Assembly (NCBI GenBank): GCA_038202925.1
Contig: JBBREM010000031.1
Span: 1-25,167, forward strand
From: JAEVZK01 sp038202925
GTDB taxonomy: Bacteria > Armatimonadota > Fimbriimonadia > Fimbriimonadales > Fimbriimonadaceae
Length of the DNA: 25,167 nucleotides
Direction: 5' to 3'
Shown one piece after another: positions 14,096 to 20,954 of this stretch. The notes beneath the pieces are model-generated. The model was not told the DNA's origin. It saw nothing but the letters and a program-made list of their open reading frames with translations, and made no database searches. The position numbers were made by a program, and so were the translations under genes. Position 1 is the first letter of the stretch; each line of letters opens with the position of its first letter.

Positions 14096-14707
14096 ATGAA
14101 GGCAGCGTGGCTGGCGGCCCTTGCGGTTACGGTGATCGGCTGCGCCTCGAAGCCGGTCGCATCGCCGGCCCCGCCTCAAACCCGCGATCAGCAAGCCAAA
14201 CCCCAGGAAAGCCTCTACGAGCAACTTCACTCGGCCTTCTTTCAAGTCGACGCAACGGTGCAAAGCCTCTCCGGGGCCGCCGACGTTGCGCAGGGCATGG
14301 AAGGTCGGGCGAAGGGCGACCTCATCCCTCAGATTCGCGACGTGGTCGCCGCGCTGAATTACAACGGCGGCCTGCTTCAAGAACTCGCCGGCGGAGACGC
14401 GCCGAACGAGAGCGACGTCGCCAAGGACGCCGCGAAGTTTGCGAAGCTGCGGGAAGACCTCGCCAAGAATCTCAACTTGACCCTGAAGGACGTGCGCGAG
14501 ATGCTGCCGTTCATCTCCGATCTAGCCCTGAACGGGCCGCCAAACTTGCGCGCCGATGCGGTCAAGCTGGTGAGTTCGCTCGAAGGCGCCGTTGATGATC
14601 TGCTCGGTGCCCTGCACGCCCTCGGGGCCGCCGAAGATGGCAAGCAGGACGAGCCGGATACGGCCGACACAAACCAGAAACCGCCTCCCGGCTTTACCAC
14701 CGGTTAG
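14096..14707 (+). CDS. Hypothetical lipoprotein with helical C-terminal region
   Basis: No known family recognised. The 203-residue product has a lipoprotein signal: MKAAWLAALAVTVIGC with the lipobox VIGC (Cys16), then a Pro-rich linker (ASKPVASPAPPQTRD). The rest is charged and helical ('ESLYEQLHSAFFQVDATVQSLSGAADVAQGMEGRAKGDLIPQIRDVVAAL', 'FAKLREDLAKNLNLTLKDVREMLPF') and ends in a disordered acidic, Pro-rich tail. It is probably anchored in a membrane facing the periplasm. ATG 14096 is preferred over the in-frame start at 14057 because it places the signal at the N-terminus and has TACCCT 7 nt upstream. Its stop codon overlaps that of the response regulator on the other strand (TTAG, 14704-14707). 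Confidence 0.8.
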   Translation: MKAAWLAALAVTVIGCASKPVASPAPPQTRDQQAKPQESLYEQLHSAFFQVDATVQSLSGAADVAQGMEGRAKGDLIPQIRDVVAALNYNGGLLQELAGGDAPNESDVAKDAAKFAKLREDLAKNLNLTLKDVREMLPFISDLALNGPPNLRADAVKLVSSLEGAVDDLLGALHALGAAEDGKQDEPDTADTNQKPPPGFTTG

Positions 14708-15192
14708 AAATCGGGCTCGATCATCTCCGCGTCGCTGAGGAGAGAACTGTGCGGAGCGCGGTGGCTGAAGCCGAGCCAGTAGCGGCCGATCAGCCGAACC
14801 GCTTCGATGAATTCGTCGTAGTCGAGCGGCTTCTGGACGAACGAGTTGACCCCCAACCGGTAGCACTGGTCGACATCCCCTTGCTCCGAGCTCGACGAAA
14901 ACACGACGACGGGAAGCAGGCTCGTCGTTTCATTGTCGCGAACCTTCTGAAGCACCTCGAGCCCACCAACCTTTGGTAGCTTGAGATCGAGAATGACGAG
15001 GTCGGGCCGCGGCTGCGTCTTCAAGCCCTCGAAGGGGCCGGTGCGGAAGAGGTAGTCGATCGCCTCTGAGCCGTCGCGCGCGACGAGCACGATGCAATTG
15101 GGCTCCATCGACCGGAGCGCACGGTGGACGAGCGCTTCGTCATTGATGTCGTCCTCGACGAGCAAAACAAAGAACGGACCAGTCTCCAACAT
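14704..15192 (-). CDS. Stand-alone response regulator (Rcp1-type receiver)
   Basis: A single CheY-like receiver of 162 residues without an output domain. The acidic pair is Asp14/Asp15 ('VLLVEDDINDEALVHRAL'), the phospho-acceptor Asp69 ('DLVILDLKLPKVGGLEVL'), the switch Ser is in 'PVVVFSSSSEQ' and the conserved Lys121 in 'FVQKPLD'. The 'EDDxxDexLxxRAL' start and 'SxxxxDvxxcYxLGxNSFVxKPldfdeF' end are typical of Rcp1-like regulators that partner phytochrome or other hybrid kinases; no kinase is encoded nearby. A short tail ('SSLLSDAEMIEPDF') extends beyond the domain. ATG 15192 is chosen since TACGAT (reverse of 15201-15206) lies 8 nt upstream; the frame stays open to 15651 but that part is not protein-like. 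Confidence 0.88.
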   Translation of the reverse strand: MLETGPFFVLLVEDDINDEALVHRALRSMEPNCIVLVARDGSEAIDYLFRTGPFEGLKTQPRPDLVILDLKLPKVGGLEVLQKVRDNETTSLLPVVVFSSSSEQGDVDQCYRLGVNSFVQKPLDYDEFIEAVRLIGRYWLGFSHRAPHSSLLSDAEMIEPDF

Positions 15193-15200
15193 TCCCTCGA

Positions 15201-15282
15201 ATCGTATCAGACCCGATTCTGAGACGAGTTGTTCGCCATTTGTGATATTGATGCGGCCCATTTTAGGCCAACCGACTAAAAT
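15201..15282. promoter_or_regulatory. Divergent control region of the response regulator and the 15290 gene
   Basis: TACGAT on the minus strand (15201-15206) serves the response regulator, and TAAAAT on the plus strand (15277-15282) lies 7 nt before ATG 15290. A perfect inverted repeat ATTTTAG (15260-15266) / CTAAAAT (15276-15282) includes the plus-strand box and creates a second TAAAAT on the minus strand. Confidence 0.45.
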
Positions 15283-15289
15283 GCAGCCC

Positions 15290-15673
15290 ATGCGCTCCCT
15301 CGTTTTAGTCTTCGCTCTCTTCACCACCCTTGCCTGGTCGCAGGTGCGAAACATTCCCCACGGCTCGAAGGATGCGCGCCTGATCGCGCAGGCGGTGATG
15401 CCCTTTATCCAGAAGAACTCTGCCTTCAAGGTGAAGCCTCCGACGAACCCGCAATGGCTGAAGCGCAGCGGCAATTGGGCCTTCATTTGGGCGAACCTGT
15501 CGTTCGCGGATCCGAAGAACCAGGGCGATGGGATTCTCCAGTCGTTGCTGCAATGGAACGGGCGGAAGTGGTCGACGAAAGAAATCGTTATCGGCACCGG
15601 CGAACTTGAGGAAATGGCGAAGCAATGGCAGCGCAAATATCGCCTGCCCAAGGGTCTCGCGAAAACGCGTTAG
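15290..15673 (+). CDS. Small secreted hypothetical protein
   Basis: A 127-residue product with a signal peptide (MRSLVLVFALFTTLAWS, cleavage probably after AWS). The mature part contains 'GNWAFIWANLSFADPKNQGDG', 'LLQWNGRKWSTKEIVIGTGELEEM' and a basic tail 'WQRKYRLPKGLAKTR'. The Trp-rich beta segments and 'W-N-G-x-x-W' suggest a small beta fold of the kind seen in periplasmic proteins that report 'LLQ.NGRKW' repeats, but I cannot assign a family. ATG 15290 is favoured over ATG 15281 because the latter overlaps the TAAAAT box. The end is 38 bp before the next gene on the same strand, which has its own -10 box. Confidence 0.78.
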   Translation: MRSLVLVFALFTTLAWSQVRNIPHGSKDARLIAQAVMPFIQKNSAFKVKPPTNPQWLKRSGNWAFIWANLSFADPKNQGDGILQSLLQWNGRKWSTKEIVIGTGELEEMAKQWQRKYRLPKGLAKTR

Positions 15674-15697
15674 CGCCCCCGTAAGGCTCCTGACAGC

Positions 15698-15703
15698 TAT
15701 ACT
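15698..15703 (+). promoter_or_regulatory. Putative leaderless -10 box of the YcxB-like pair
   Basis: TATACT lies 8 nt before GTG 15712, with no ribosome-binding site between. Confidence 0.5.
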
Positions 15704-15711
15704 TCGCCCTG

Positions 15712-16188
15712 GTGGAGCCGATTGTTCGCACGGGACCGTTCCTGATCAATATCGATCGTTATGCGAAGGCCGCGTACAAGCTGCGCTTTCGCCGCTCGGC
15801 ATGGATCCACGCGCTCATCGTCGCCGTTCTGACCGCACTGCTTGCAGTTGGTATCAAGGCATCGATCCCGGTCGCGCTCGGCATTGCCCTACTTGGCGAC
15901 GTCGTGGCCTCGATGATCGCGTTTGGACGGTTCGCGGCTTACGTCAAGGGGGCCGATCGAGCCAGAGCCTTCGAGATCGAGAACGTCACGCTCACTGAGG
16001 AGAGCGTCCGAGAGGATTTCCGCGATGGCTCGCACCTCGAGTTCAAACGGTTCGCGATCACCAACGTGGCTGAGGTGGACGGCTTCTTCTTCATCACCGC
16101 GACTCGCGCCCACCAGATGGCGATCCCCTACGGCGGCTTCGATTCAAGGGATGATGTCGACAGGTTCCGCCAGGGCTTGCGCCGGTGA
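15712..16188 (+). CDS. YcxB-like membrane protein, first of a tandem pair
   Basis: The 158-residue product has a short N-terminal segment, one or two hydrophobic helices in 'AWIHALIVAVLTALLAVGIKASIPVALGIALLGDVVASMIAFG' (about 30-73), then a soluble beta-rich domain ('FEIENVTLTEESVREDFRDGSHLEFKRFAITNVAEVDGFFFITATRAHQMAIPYGGFDSRDDVDRFRQGL'). The ending 'hhhhipy.aF....d...f...l' is characteristic of the YcxB-like family of unknown function, which has a PH-like fold on the membrane. GTG 15712 is supported by the TATACT box 8 nt upstream. It shares a GTGA junction with the next gene, indicating translational coupling. Confidence 0.75.
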   Translation: MEPIVRTGPFLINIDRYAKAAYKLRFRRSAWIHALIVAVLTALLAVGIKASIPVALGIALLGDVVASMIAFGRFAAYVKGADRARAFEIENVTLTEESVREDFRDGSHLEFKRFAITNVAEVDGFFFITATRAHQMAIPYGGFDSRDDVDRFRQGLRR

Positions 16189-16661
16189 TCCGATCCAAAC
16201 CGTTCCGGATCAGCCGCACCGAGCTCATCCTCGTCTGTAGCGCGCAATACCTGCGGCGCATGTGGCCGATTTTCGCCGCATTCCCGGTGTTTGGCATCCT
16301 TGCCATCATCCTCGGACCCAATCAGCTCATCCGGGCCATCGGCTTCTTCGCGTTGCTTTGGCCGTTCAGCATTCCCGCGCGCGTTGCGATGGCGACAGGA
16401 GGGATCGCGAAACGGCTTCGCCGTCCGATGCATGTGAAGACCGATGACAGCGCCATCTACTTCATCCCCGAGGAAGGCGCGGGGATGAAAATCGAGCGCG
16501 TTCAACTGCGCCGGGTCGACCTCGTGAAAGGCTTTCTAGTCTTTGAGACGCGCAACTTCAATTTCGCTTTGGCACCGGTGTCCGCGTTTGACGATGCGGA
16601 CGTTGCCGCCTTGACAACCGAATTCGCCGGTAATGACCTCGCGCGCTCGGGCGTCTTGTAA
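16185..16661 (+). CDS. YcxB-like membrane protein, second of a tandem pair
   Basis: Same length (158 residues) and architecture as the preceding gene: N-terminal basic segment, two hydrophobic helices ('MWPIFAAFPVFGILAIILG', 'IGFFALLWPFSIPARVAMA', about 26-70), then a soluble domain with 'VKTDDSAIYFIPEEGAGMKIERVQLRRVDLVKGFLVFETRNFNFALAPVSAFDDADVAALTTEF'. Direct residue identity to its neighbour is low, so an old duplication is inferred from architecture and position, not shown by alignment. The GTG start overlaps the previous stop by 4 bp. Function unknown; the two may form a heteromer. The S1/P1 nuclease gene follows after 14 bp and may be co-transcribed. Confidence 0.72.
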   Translation: MIRSKPFRISRTELILVCSAQYLRRMWPIFAAFPVFGILAIILGPNQLIRAIGFFALLWPFSIPARVAMATGGIAKRLRRPMHVKTDDSAIYFIPEEGAGMKIERVQLRRVDLVKGFLVFETRNFNFALAPVSAFDDADVAALTTEFAGNDLARSGVL

Positions 16662-16675
16662 CCTGAGTCCAGAAC

Positions 16676-17710
16676 ATGACCAAGACCTTACGAACAGTTG
16701 CAACCGGAGCGAGCCTCCTCATCACCGCGCTCTCGCTTGCGTGGAACGGCCACGGGCATCAGCAGGTGGCGGACATTGCCTGGGCCAAGCTGTCCCGAGC
16801 GGCAAAGGTCGATATCGCGCTCATCCTTGGGGCGGCCGACACCACCACCGGCAAGGATTTCCGCACCGGAGAGCCGCGCACCGTGAAATTCGGCATCGAT
16901 CTGCCCGTCACGATTACGGACGACTTCCTGGAGAAGACCGTGCGGCCGGCGTTTCGCCTCGCCTCAACGTGGCCGGACGAGATAAAGAGCAACAAGAGCT
17001 CGCTGTTCGAGTCGCGGATCGAAGAGCTCAACACCAAGTTTCCGGGCGTGAATCCGCCCGCCGGTGACCACGTTGGGGCGCGTGGCGAAGAAGTGCGCAT
17101 GAAGACGTGGCACTACTTCGACAAGCCGGTGCTCGATAAGACGGGCAAGAAGGTTGCGCGGCCGTCCAACGCGCTTGTCGGACTGAACTGGCTGCGCGGC
17201 GATCTTGAGGCGGCGACCAAATCGAAAGATCGGCCCATGCAAGCCTTCGATTTGGGTTGGATCGAGCACCTTTACGGCGACCTCCATCAGCCGCTGCACA
17301 CTAGCCAAAGCTTTGCCGTTCACGCGGATGAAGGCGATGCCGGCGGCAACCTGTTCAAGATGAAGGACCCGCTGCACCCCGACCGGACGATGAACCTTCA
17401 CAGCTACTGGGACGCGGGCATCGACCACGCGATCGCGGCGGACGCGCGATTGGCAAACGCCTCATTCGAAGATGTCACGGCGGCCTGGACCAAGGACAAG
17501 GACCGGCCTTCCAAGAAGGACGCGGACAATCAGCGGGTGGAAAGCTGGATCGACGACGGCGCGGCGCTGTCGACGAACGTAGTGTACGGCTTCGACGAAG
17601 GTACTGCCCCCGGCGCCGACTATGTTCGGAAGCATGATGAGGTGTGCAAGCGCCAGGCGCTCCTGGCTGGCTACCGACTCGCCAACTATCTGAACCGCAT
17701 TCTGCGCTAG
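16676..17710 (+). CDS. Secreted S1/P1-type zinc nuclease
   Basis: The 344-residue product has a signal peptide (MTKTLRTVATGASLLITALSLA) and the family's metal-site scaffold: the mature N-terminal Trp in 'AWNGHGHQQVADIAW' (its backbone and the following His are zinc ligands in P1), 'ASTWPDEIK', 'MKTWHYFDKP', 'LGWIEHLYGDLHQPLHTS' and 'GDAGGNLFKMKD...NLHSYWDAGID'. P1-type enzymes cleave single-stranded DNA/RNA and remove 3'-phosphates; in bacteria they probably scavenge phosphate and nucleosides outside the cytoplasm. The next gene, surE, is also a nucleotide phosphatase, which fits a nucleotide-salvage theme. TAACCT lies 11 nt upstream, a little far for the leaderless pattern, so read-through from the YcxB pair is possible. 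Confidence 0.9.
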   Translation: MTKTLRTVATGASLLITALSLAWNGHGHQQVADIAWAKLSRAAKVDIALILGAADTTTGKDFRTGEPRTVKFGIDLPVTITDDFLEKTVRPAFRLASTWPDEIKSNKSSLFESRIEELNTKFPGVNPPAGDHVGARGEEVRMKTWHYFDKPVLDKTGKKVARPSNALVGLNWLRGDLEAATKSKDRPMQAFDLGWIEHLYGDLHQPLHTSQSFAVHADEGDAGGNLFKMKDPLHPDRTMNLHSYWDAGIDHAIAADARLANASFEDVTAAWTKDKDRPSKKDADNQRVESWIDDGAALSTNVVYGFDEGTAPGADYVRKHDEVCKRQALLAGYRLANYLNRILR

Positions 17711-17731
17711 CGCATAGTTCACACTGATCGA

Positions 17732-18514
17732 ATGCGCATCCTCGTCACGAACGATGACGGCATCCGCGCCCCTGGCCTGCGCGCGCTGGTCGATGTGGCC
17801 AAGCAATTTGGAGAGGTCAAGGTCGTGGCGCCGGATCGTGAGCGATCGGCCTGCGGGCACTCCATGACGCTCCACGATCCCCTGCGAGTCAAGTCCTTCG
17901 AGTGGGACGGCTGCGAGGCGTTTGAAGTCAACGGCGTTCCGGTGGACTGCGTGAACGTCGCCTTGACTGTAGGTTTTCCGAATGGGTGCGACCTGGTGCT
18001 GAGTGGAATCAACAACGGGCCGAATCTTGGTTTCGATGTGACCTATTCGGGCACCGTCGCCGGCGCGATGGAGGGGACGATCAACGGCATCCGCTCGATC
18101 GCGGTAAGCATGGCCTTGTTCGTCACGGGAGCCCCGATTCACTACGAGACGGGCCAGCAATGGCTACGTGACAATTGGGACGATCTGGTCTCCGCGCCCC
18201 TGCCGGATCTGACCTTTCTCAACGTCAACATTCCTTCGATCGCCTACCCCGAGCTGCGAGGACAGCGCGTCGCGGCGATGGGCCAGCGGGTGTACCAAGA
18301 CCGCGTGGAATATCGCGAGGACCCCTGGGGGCGGCCCTACTACTGGCAGGGCGGAGTCGTGGTCATGAAACCGGATCAGCCCGGCACCGACGTGAACGCA
18401 GTGAGCGAGGGATTCGTCGCCATCACCCCGGTGACGCTCGACTGGACGAACCACGGGCATATCGAGACCCTAGAGCATCACTTCAGCCGAGTCGATGCAT
18501 CGGCGGCTTTATAG
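17732..18514 (+). CDS. surE: 5'/3'-nucleotidase SurE
   Basis: A divalent-metal nucleoside monophosphatase of 260 residues. Metal-binding residues are in the N-terminal 'MRILVTNDDGIRAPGLRAL' (Asp8, Asp9) with the Ser in 'ERSACGHSMTL' and the Asn in 'LVLSGINNGPNLG', followed by 'TYSGTVAGAMEG', all typical of SurE. The C-terminal part 'FVAITPVTLDWTNHG' matches the family's 'VSVTPL' end. ATG 17732 is fixed by the conserved start; a weak CACACT (17720-17725) lies 6 nt before it. It sits 21 bp after the S1/P1 nuclease. In other bacteria surE often neighbours pcm and rpoS; neither is here. Confidence 0.95.
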   Translation: MRILVTNDDGIRAPGLRALVDVAKQFGEVKVVAPDRERSACGHSMTLHDPLRVKSFEWDGCEAFEVNGVPVDCVNVALTVGFPNGCDLVLSGINNGPNLGFDVTYSGTVAGAMEGTINGIRSIAVSMALFVTGAPIHYETGQQWLRDNWDDLVSAPLPDLTFLNVNIPSIAYPELRGQRVAAMGQRVYQDRVEYREDPWGRPYYWQGGVVVMKPDQPGTDVNAVSEGFVAITPVTLDWTNHGHIETLEHHFSRVDASAAL

Positions 18515-18540
18515 TTCGTGAAAGCTCGAGCCCGAACTTC

Positions 18541-18703
18541 CGTAGCCGCCGGGCTTCAGCTGGCGTTAGTCGCAGGCTCTAGCCCGAAGGACGGTAGTCG
18601 CAGGCTTCAGTCTGCGTTGCCTCTAAGCTAACGCCGGCTAAAGACCGGCGACTACGAAACACGGCGGCAGCGAAGCTGCCGTCCGGAGCGGAATAAATTC
18701 CGC
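18541..18703. repeat. Cluster of consecutive mini-hairpins between surE and the flotillin gene
   Basis: Five to six short stem-loops follow one another: an imperfect one at 18547-18565, CGCAGGC-TTCA-GTCTGCG (18599-18616), CGCCGG/CCGGCG (18632-18650), CGGCAGC-GAA-GCTGCCG (18665-18681) and GCGGAAT-AA-ATTCCGC (18688-18703). Words such as GTAGTCGCAGGCT recur within the cluster. It fills almost the whole 198-bp gap between two convergent genes and may also act as a two-way terminator, but there is no T-tract. Confidence 0.75.
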
Positions 18704-18712
18704 GATCCCGGG

Positions 18713-20068
18713 TTATGGCGATTTCGGCGGGGCTGAGATGCTGGGCAGTTGAACTGCCGTCGCCGACTCCTGAGCCTTCTGCTGAGCCACCGGGGCCGTC
18801 TTGTGGCCGTTCGCCTGCGGCGGCTCCTGCTTCAGGGTCCCCGTGACCAACTGAGCTGCCAACACGGTTTGAATCACCGAGGTGATCTGGTCCGTCGCCC
18901 CATTTGCAGCGCCTCTTCCGTCGCTGGAAATGTTTACGAGCCGAGCCTGCGCCAAGGCGTTTGCAATCACCGGCGCGATCTGCGGCAGCATCTCGAGCTG
19001 GCGCAGCGCCAGGTAGCTGTCGCCGCCCTCGGCGATCGCCTTGTTCACCATTCGAATCGCATCCGCCTGCGCGGAGGCCACGGTGCGAAGCCGAGTGGCC
19101 TCGGCCTCGGATTCTGCCTCGACCCGAACCTTGAGCTTTTCCGCGTCGGCTCGAGCCTGCGCAACTTGGGTCGCTCCGAGCTCAGCCTCGCGCTGTCCAC
19201 GCAGCGCATCCTGCTTCTGCGTCTCGGCTTCAGCGATAACCGCCGCATTCTGGGCGCGGCGCTGTTCGAGGTCGCGCTGCTTATCGTTAACCGCTTGTTC
19301 TGCTCCGAGCTGCGCTTCGCGGGCACGGCGCTCTTGGTCGGCCTGCACGATATCCGCATTAGCTTTGGCCTCGACGGCGGACTGCCGACGCCGCGCCTCG
19401 GCGACGTCGCTCTGCACGCTCTTGATGTTGAGCGAGTTGAAGACCAGGCCGAGGTCCTGCAGCTCGCGCGAGCAGGAGCTCTTGATAATAATCGCCAGGC
19501 GGTCATCATCATCTACGTTCGTGGGCAAGGCGCTTGGGAGCGGCTTGACCGGCAAGTTCGTCTCGCCCGCATCAACCGGAAACGAAGCCTTCGCATTGAA
19601 CAGCTCGTCGTGGTGGAGCAAGTTGATCGCCCGCCGGCCGGTAGAAGTCAACAGGTCGGTCAGGGTCGACGTCTGCATCGCATCGGGCAACGAGAAGAAG
19701 CGATTGGCGGCTGTACGCACCAGTTCGTTGCTTTCGCCCACCGAAACGATCGCGCTCGCCAAAACGCGAACCTTGATCGGGCGAGGTTGGCCATTTCGGT
19801 CGACGTCGGCCGTCTGGTCGGCGATGTCGAGGTCGATATTGATCGCCTTGGACGGGATCGTCGTGCCGGTCGTGAACAGCGGGATCTCCTTGGACTTGCC
19901 GGGGCCCTTATAGACCCTCGGATCGCCGCCCATCCACGAAACCAGGCGAACCGTGCCCGCCTCGACCGTCCGCAAAATGCGGCTGACCAAAAAGGGAATG
20001 CATAGGATCGCGAAAACGACAATCCCGGCGACCGGCAGCCATGAAGGAAGATTCGGATTGGGTTGCAT
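18713..20068 (-). CDS. Flotillin-like SPFH-domain membrane protein
   Basis: The 451-residue protein starts with one hydrophobic helix (LPVAGIVVFAILCIPFLVS, about 9-28), then an SPFH/band-7 domain ('VEAGTVRLVSWMGGDPRVYKGPGK...IPLFTTGTTIPSKAINIDLDIADQTADVDRNGQPIKVRV' in outline), a long Ala/Glu/Arg/Gln-rich coiled coil (about 225-335; EA-type repeats such as 'AEAETQK', 'QREAELGATQ', 'ADAEKLKVRVEAESEAEATRL') and a disordered Pro/Gln tail. Flotillins oligomerise on the inner membrane and organise membrane microdomains. It is 33 bp downstream of the NfeD-like gene, like the B. subtilis yuaF-yuaG (floT) pair, so operon partners are likely. Compared with YuaG the spacing and tail differ, so I leave the symbol blank. 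Confidence 0.88.
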   Translation of the reverse strand: MQPNPNLPSWLPVAGIVVFAILCIPFLVSRILRTVEAGTVRLVSWMGGDPRVYKGPGKSKEIPLFTTGTTIPSKAINIDLDIADQTADVDRNGQPRPIKVRVLASAIVSVGESNELVRTAANRFFSLPDAMQTSTLTDLLTSTGRRAINLLHHDELFNAKASFPVDAGETNLPVKPLPSALPTNVDDDDRLAIIIKSSCSRELQDLGLVFNSLNIKSVQSDVAEARRRQSAVEAKANADIVQADQERRAREAQLGAEQAVNDKQRDLEQRRAQNAAVIAEAETQKQDALRGQREAELGATQVAQARADAEKLKVRVEAESEAEATRLRTVASAQADAIRMVNKAIAEGGDSYLALRQLEMLPQIAPVIANALAQARLVNISSDGRGAANGATDQITSVIQTVLAAQLVTGTLKQEPPQANGHKTAPVAQQKAQESATAVQLPSISAPPKSP

Positions 20069-20101
20069 TTAATCTCTCACACCAAGAACGGGGCGATTTG
20101 T

Positions 20102-20746
20102 TTAAGGGTTGCGAAGCAGCTTGGTCACTTTAGCCGTATTTCGCTTCGCGTCGATCTCCACGATGCGAACCGCGTCACCCTTGCTCACGCCGTCGCCAAG
20201 CTCTAGCTCGGCCACGTCGAGGCTTGCCAAAAGCTGAACGATCTGCCCGTCCATGGTTAATTGTACGAGCCCTTTTCCCTGCGGGTCGAAGCGAGTGACG
20301 GCAATCGCGTCCCGATCCACCGTCCCCTCCAGCCCCTCGCTCTGCGGCGAGACGAATTTGAAGGCAAGCGCGAAGATCGGCTTCACGATCAGGAAGTTGA
20401 ACACGAGGGCCCCCACGAGCGCATACCACGGCAGCGTCGAAGAGCTCACCGAGGCCCGCAAAAGCAGCCCCGCCGCGCCGGCCCCGAGCGCCATCGCAAA
20501 GAGATCGATCGGCGAGAGCAGCATGAGCAGGCTCGATCCTTTGCCCTTGCTCACCTTCTCGAGCCCCTTCGGTACATGCAAATGTCCATGGCCGGCGTGC
20601 CCATACCCGATCGCGCCATGCCCGACTGCCCCGTGCCCGATCGAACCGTGACTGTGCCCACCATGCCCGCCGCCGCCATGCAGCGCCCCCAGTAAAGTCA
20701 TCGCCAGAAAGCCCAAAGCGCCTATCAACAAGAGGAGTTCGTACAT
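20102..20746 (-). CDS. NfeD/YuaF-like membrane protein with His/Gly-rich segment
   Basis: The 214-residue product has an N-terminal transmembrane helix (MYELLLLIGALGFLAMTLLGAL), a loop of alternating His and Gly (HGGGGHGGHSHGS... about 25-60), two further helices ('LFAMALGAGAAGLLL' and 'LVGALVFNFLIVKPIFALAF') and a C-terminal OB-like beta domain ('GLEGTVDRDAIAVTRFDPQGKGLVQLTMDGQIVQLLASLD...DAVRIVEIDAKRNTAKVTKL'), the layout of NfeD1b/YuaF partners of flotillin. The His-rich loop could bind zinc or nickel, which is not a usual feature of YuaF. ATG 20746 is preferred over GTG 20752 because GATAAT (reverse of 20755-20760) lies exactly 8 nt before it. Confidence 0.82.
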   Translation of the reverse strand: MYELLLLIGALGFLAMTLLGALHGGGGHGGHSHGSIGHGAVGHGAIGYGHAGHGHLHVPKGLEKVSKGKGSSLLMLLSPIDLFAMALGAGAAGLLLRASVSSSTLPWYALVGALVFNFLIVKPIFALAFKFVSPQSEGLEGTVDRDAIAVTRFDPQGKGLVQLTMDGQIVQLLASLDVAELELGDGVSKGDAVRIVEIDAKRNTAKVTKLLRNP

Positions 20747-20754
20747 CCGCACCT

Positions 20755-20760
20755 ATTATC
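20755..20760 (-). promoter_or_regulatory. Putative leaderless -10 box of the NfeD-flotillin operon
   Basis: GATAAT on the minus strand ends 8 nt before ATG 20746; no ribosome-binding site is placed between them in the standard position. Confidence 0.5.
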
Positions 20761-20786
20761 ACGTTGCAGAGGGCACCTGGGTTGTG

Positions 20787-20872
20787 GTGGGTTGGTGGGT
20801 TCGGTGGGTCGTTAGGTTGTTGGGGTGATGGGGTGATGGGTGATAGGTGATGGGTGAATAGTGGATTGTGAA
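20787..20872. repeat. Phased repeat array (GGTGGGTT, then GGGTGAT heptads)
   Basis: The first half (20787-20822) holds GGTGGGTT-type units of 8-9 bases; the second (20823-20872) holds seven heptads GGGTGAT, GGGTGAT, GGGTGAT, AGGTGAT, GGGTGAA, TAGTGGA, TTGTGAA with one extra G. The stretch 20802-20829 resembles the reverse complement of 23370-23396 (CGGTGGGTCGTT and GTTGGGG in common). The remaining sequence to 20954 shows nothing I can name. Confidence 0.8.
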
Positions 20873-20954
20873 AGACAATTCAGGGGGGAGAAAGAGCGCG
20901 AACTGATTAGACCCTCGACTATTGATCAGCCCATCATTTCTCCGTCACCGATCC

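Noticed and set aside
15193..15651. N-terminal extension of the response regulator to 15651
   Set aside because: It would cover the secreted protein gene at 15290 in antisense and has no domain; the receiver is complete from 15192.
18749..20005. 418-codon plus-strand open frame
   Set aside because: Antisense of the flotillin gene; composition is Arg/Leu-rich shadow sequence.
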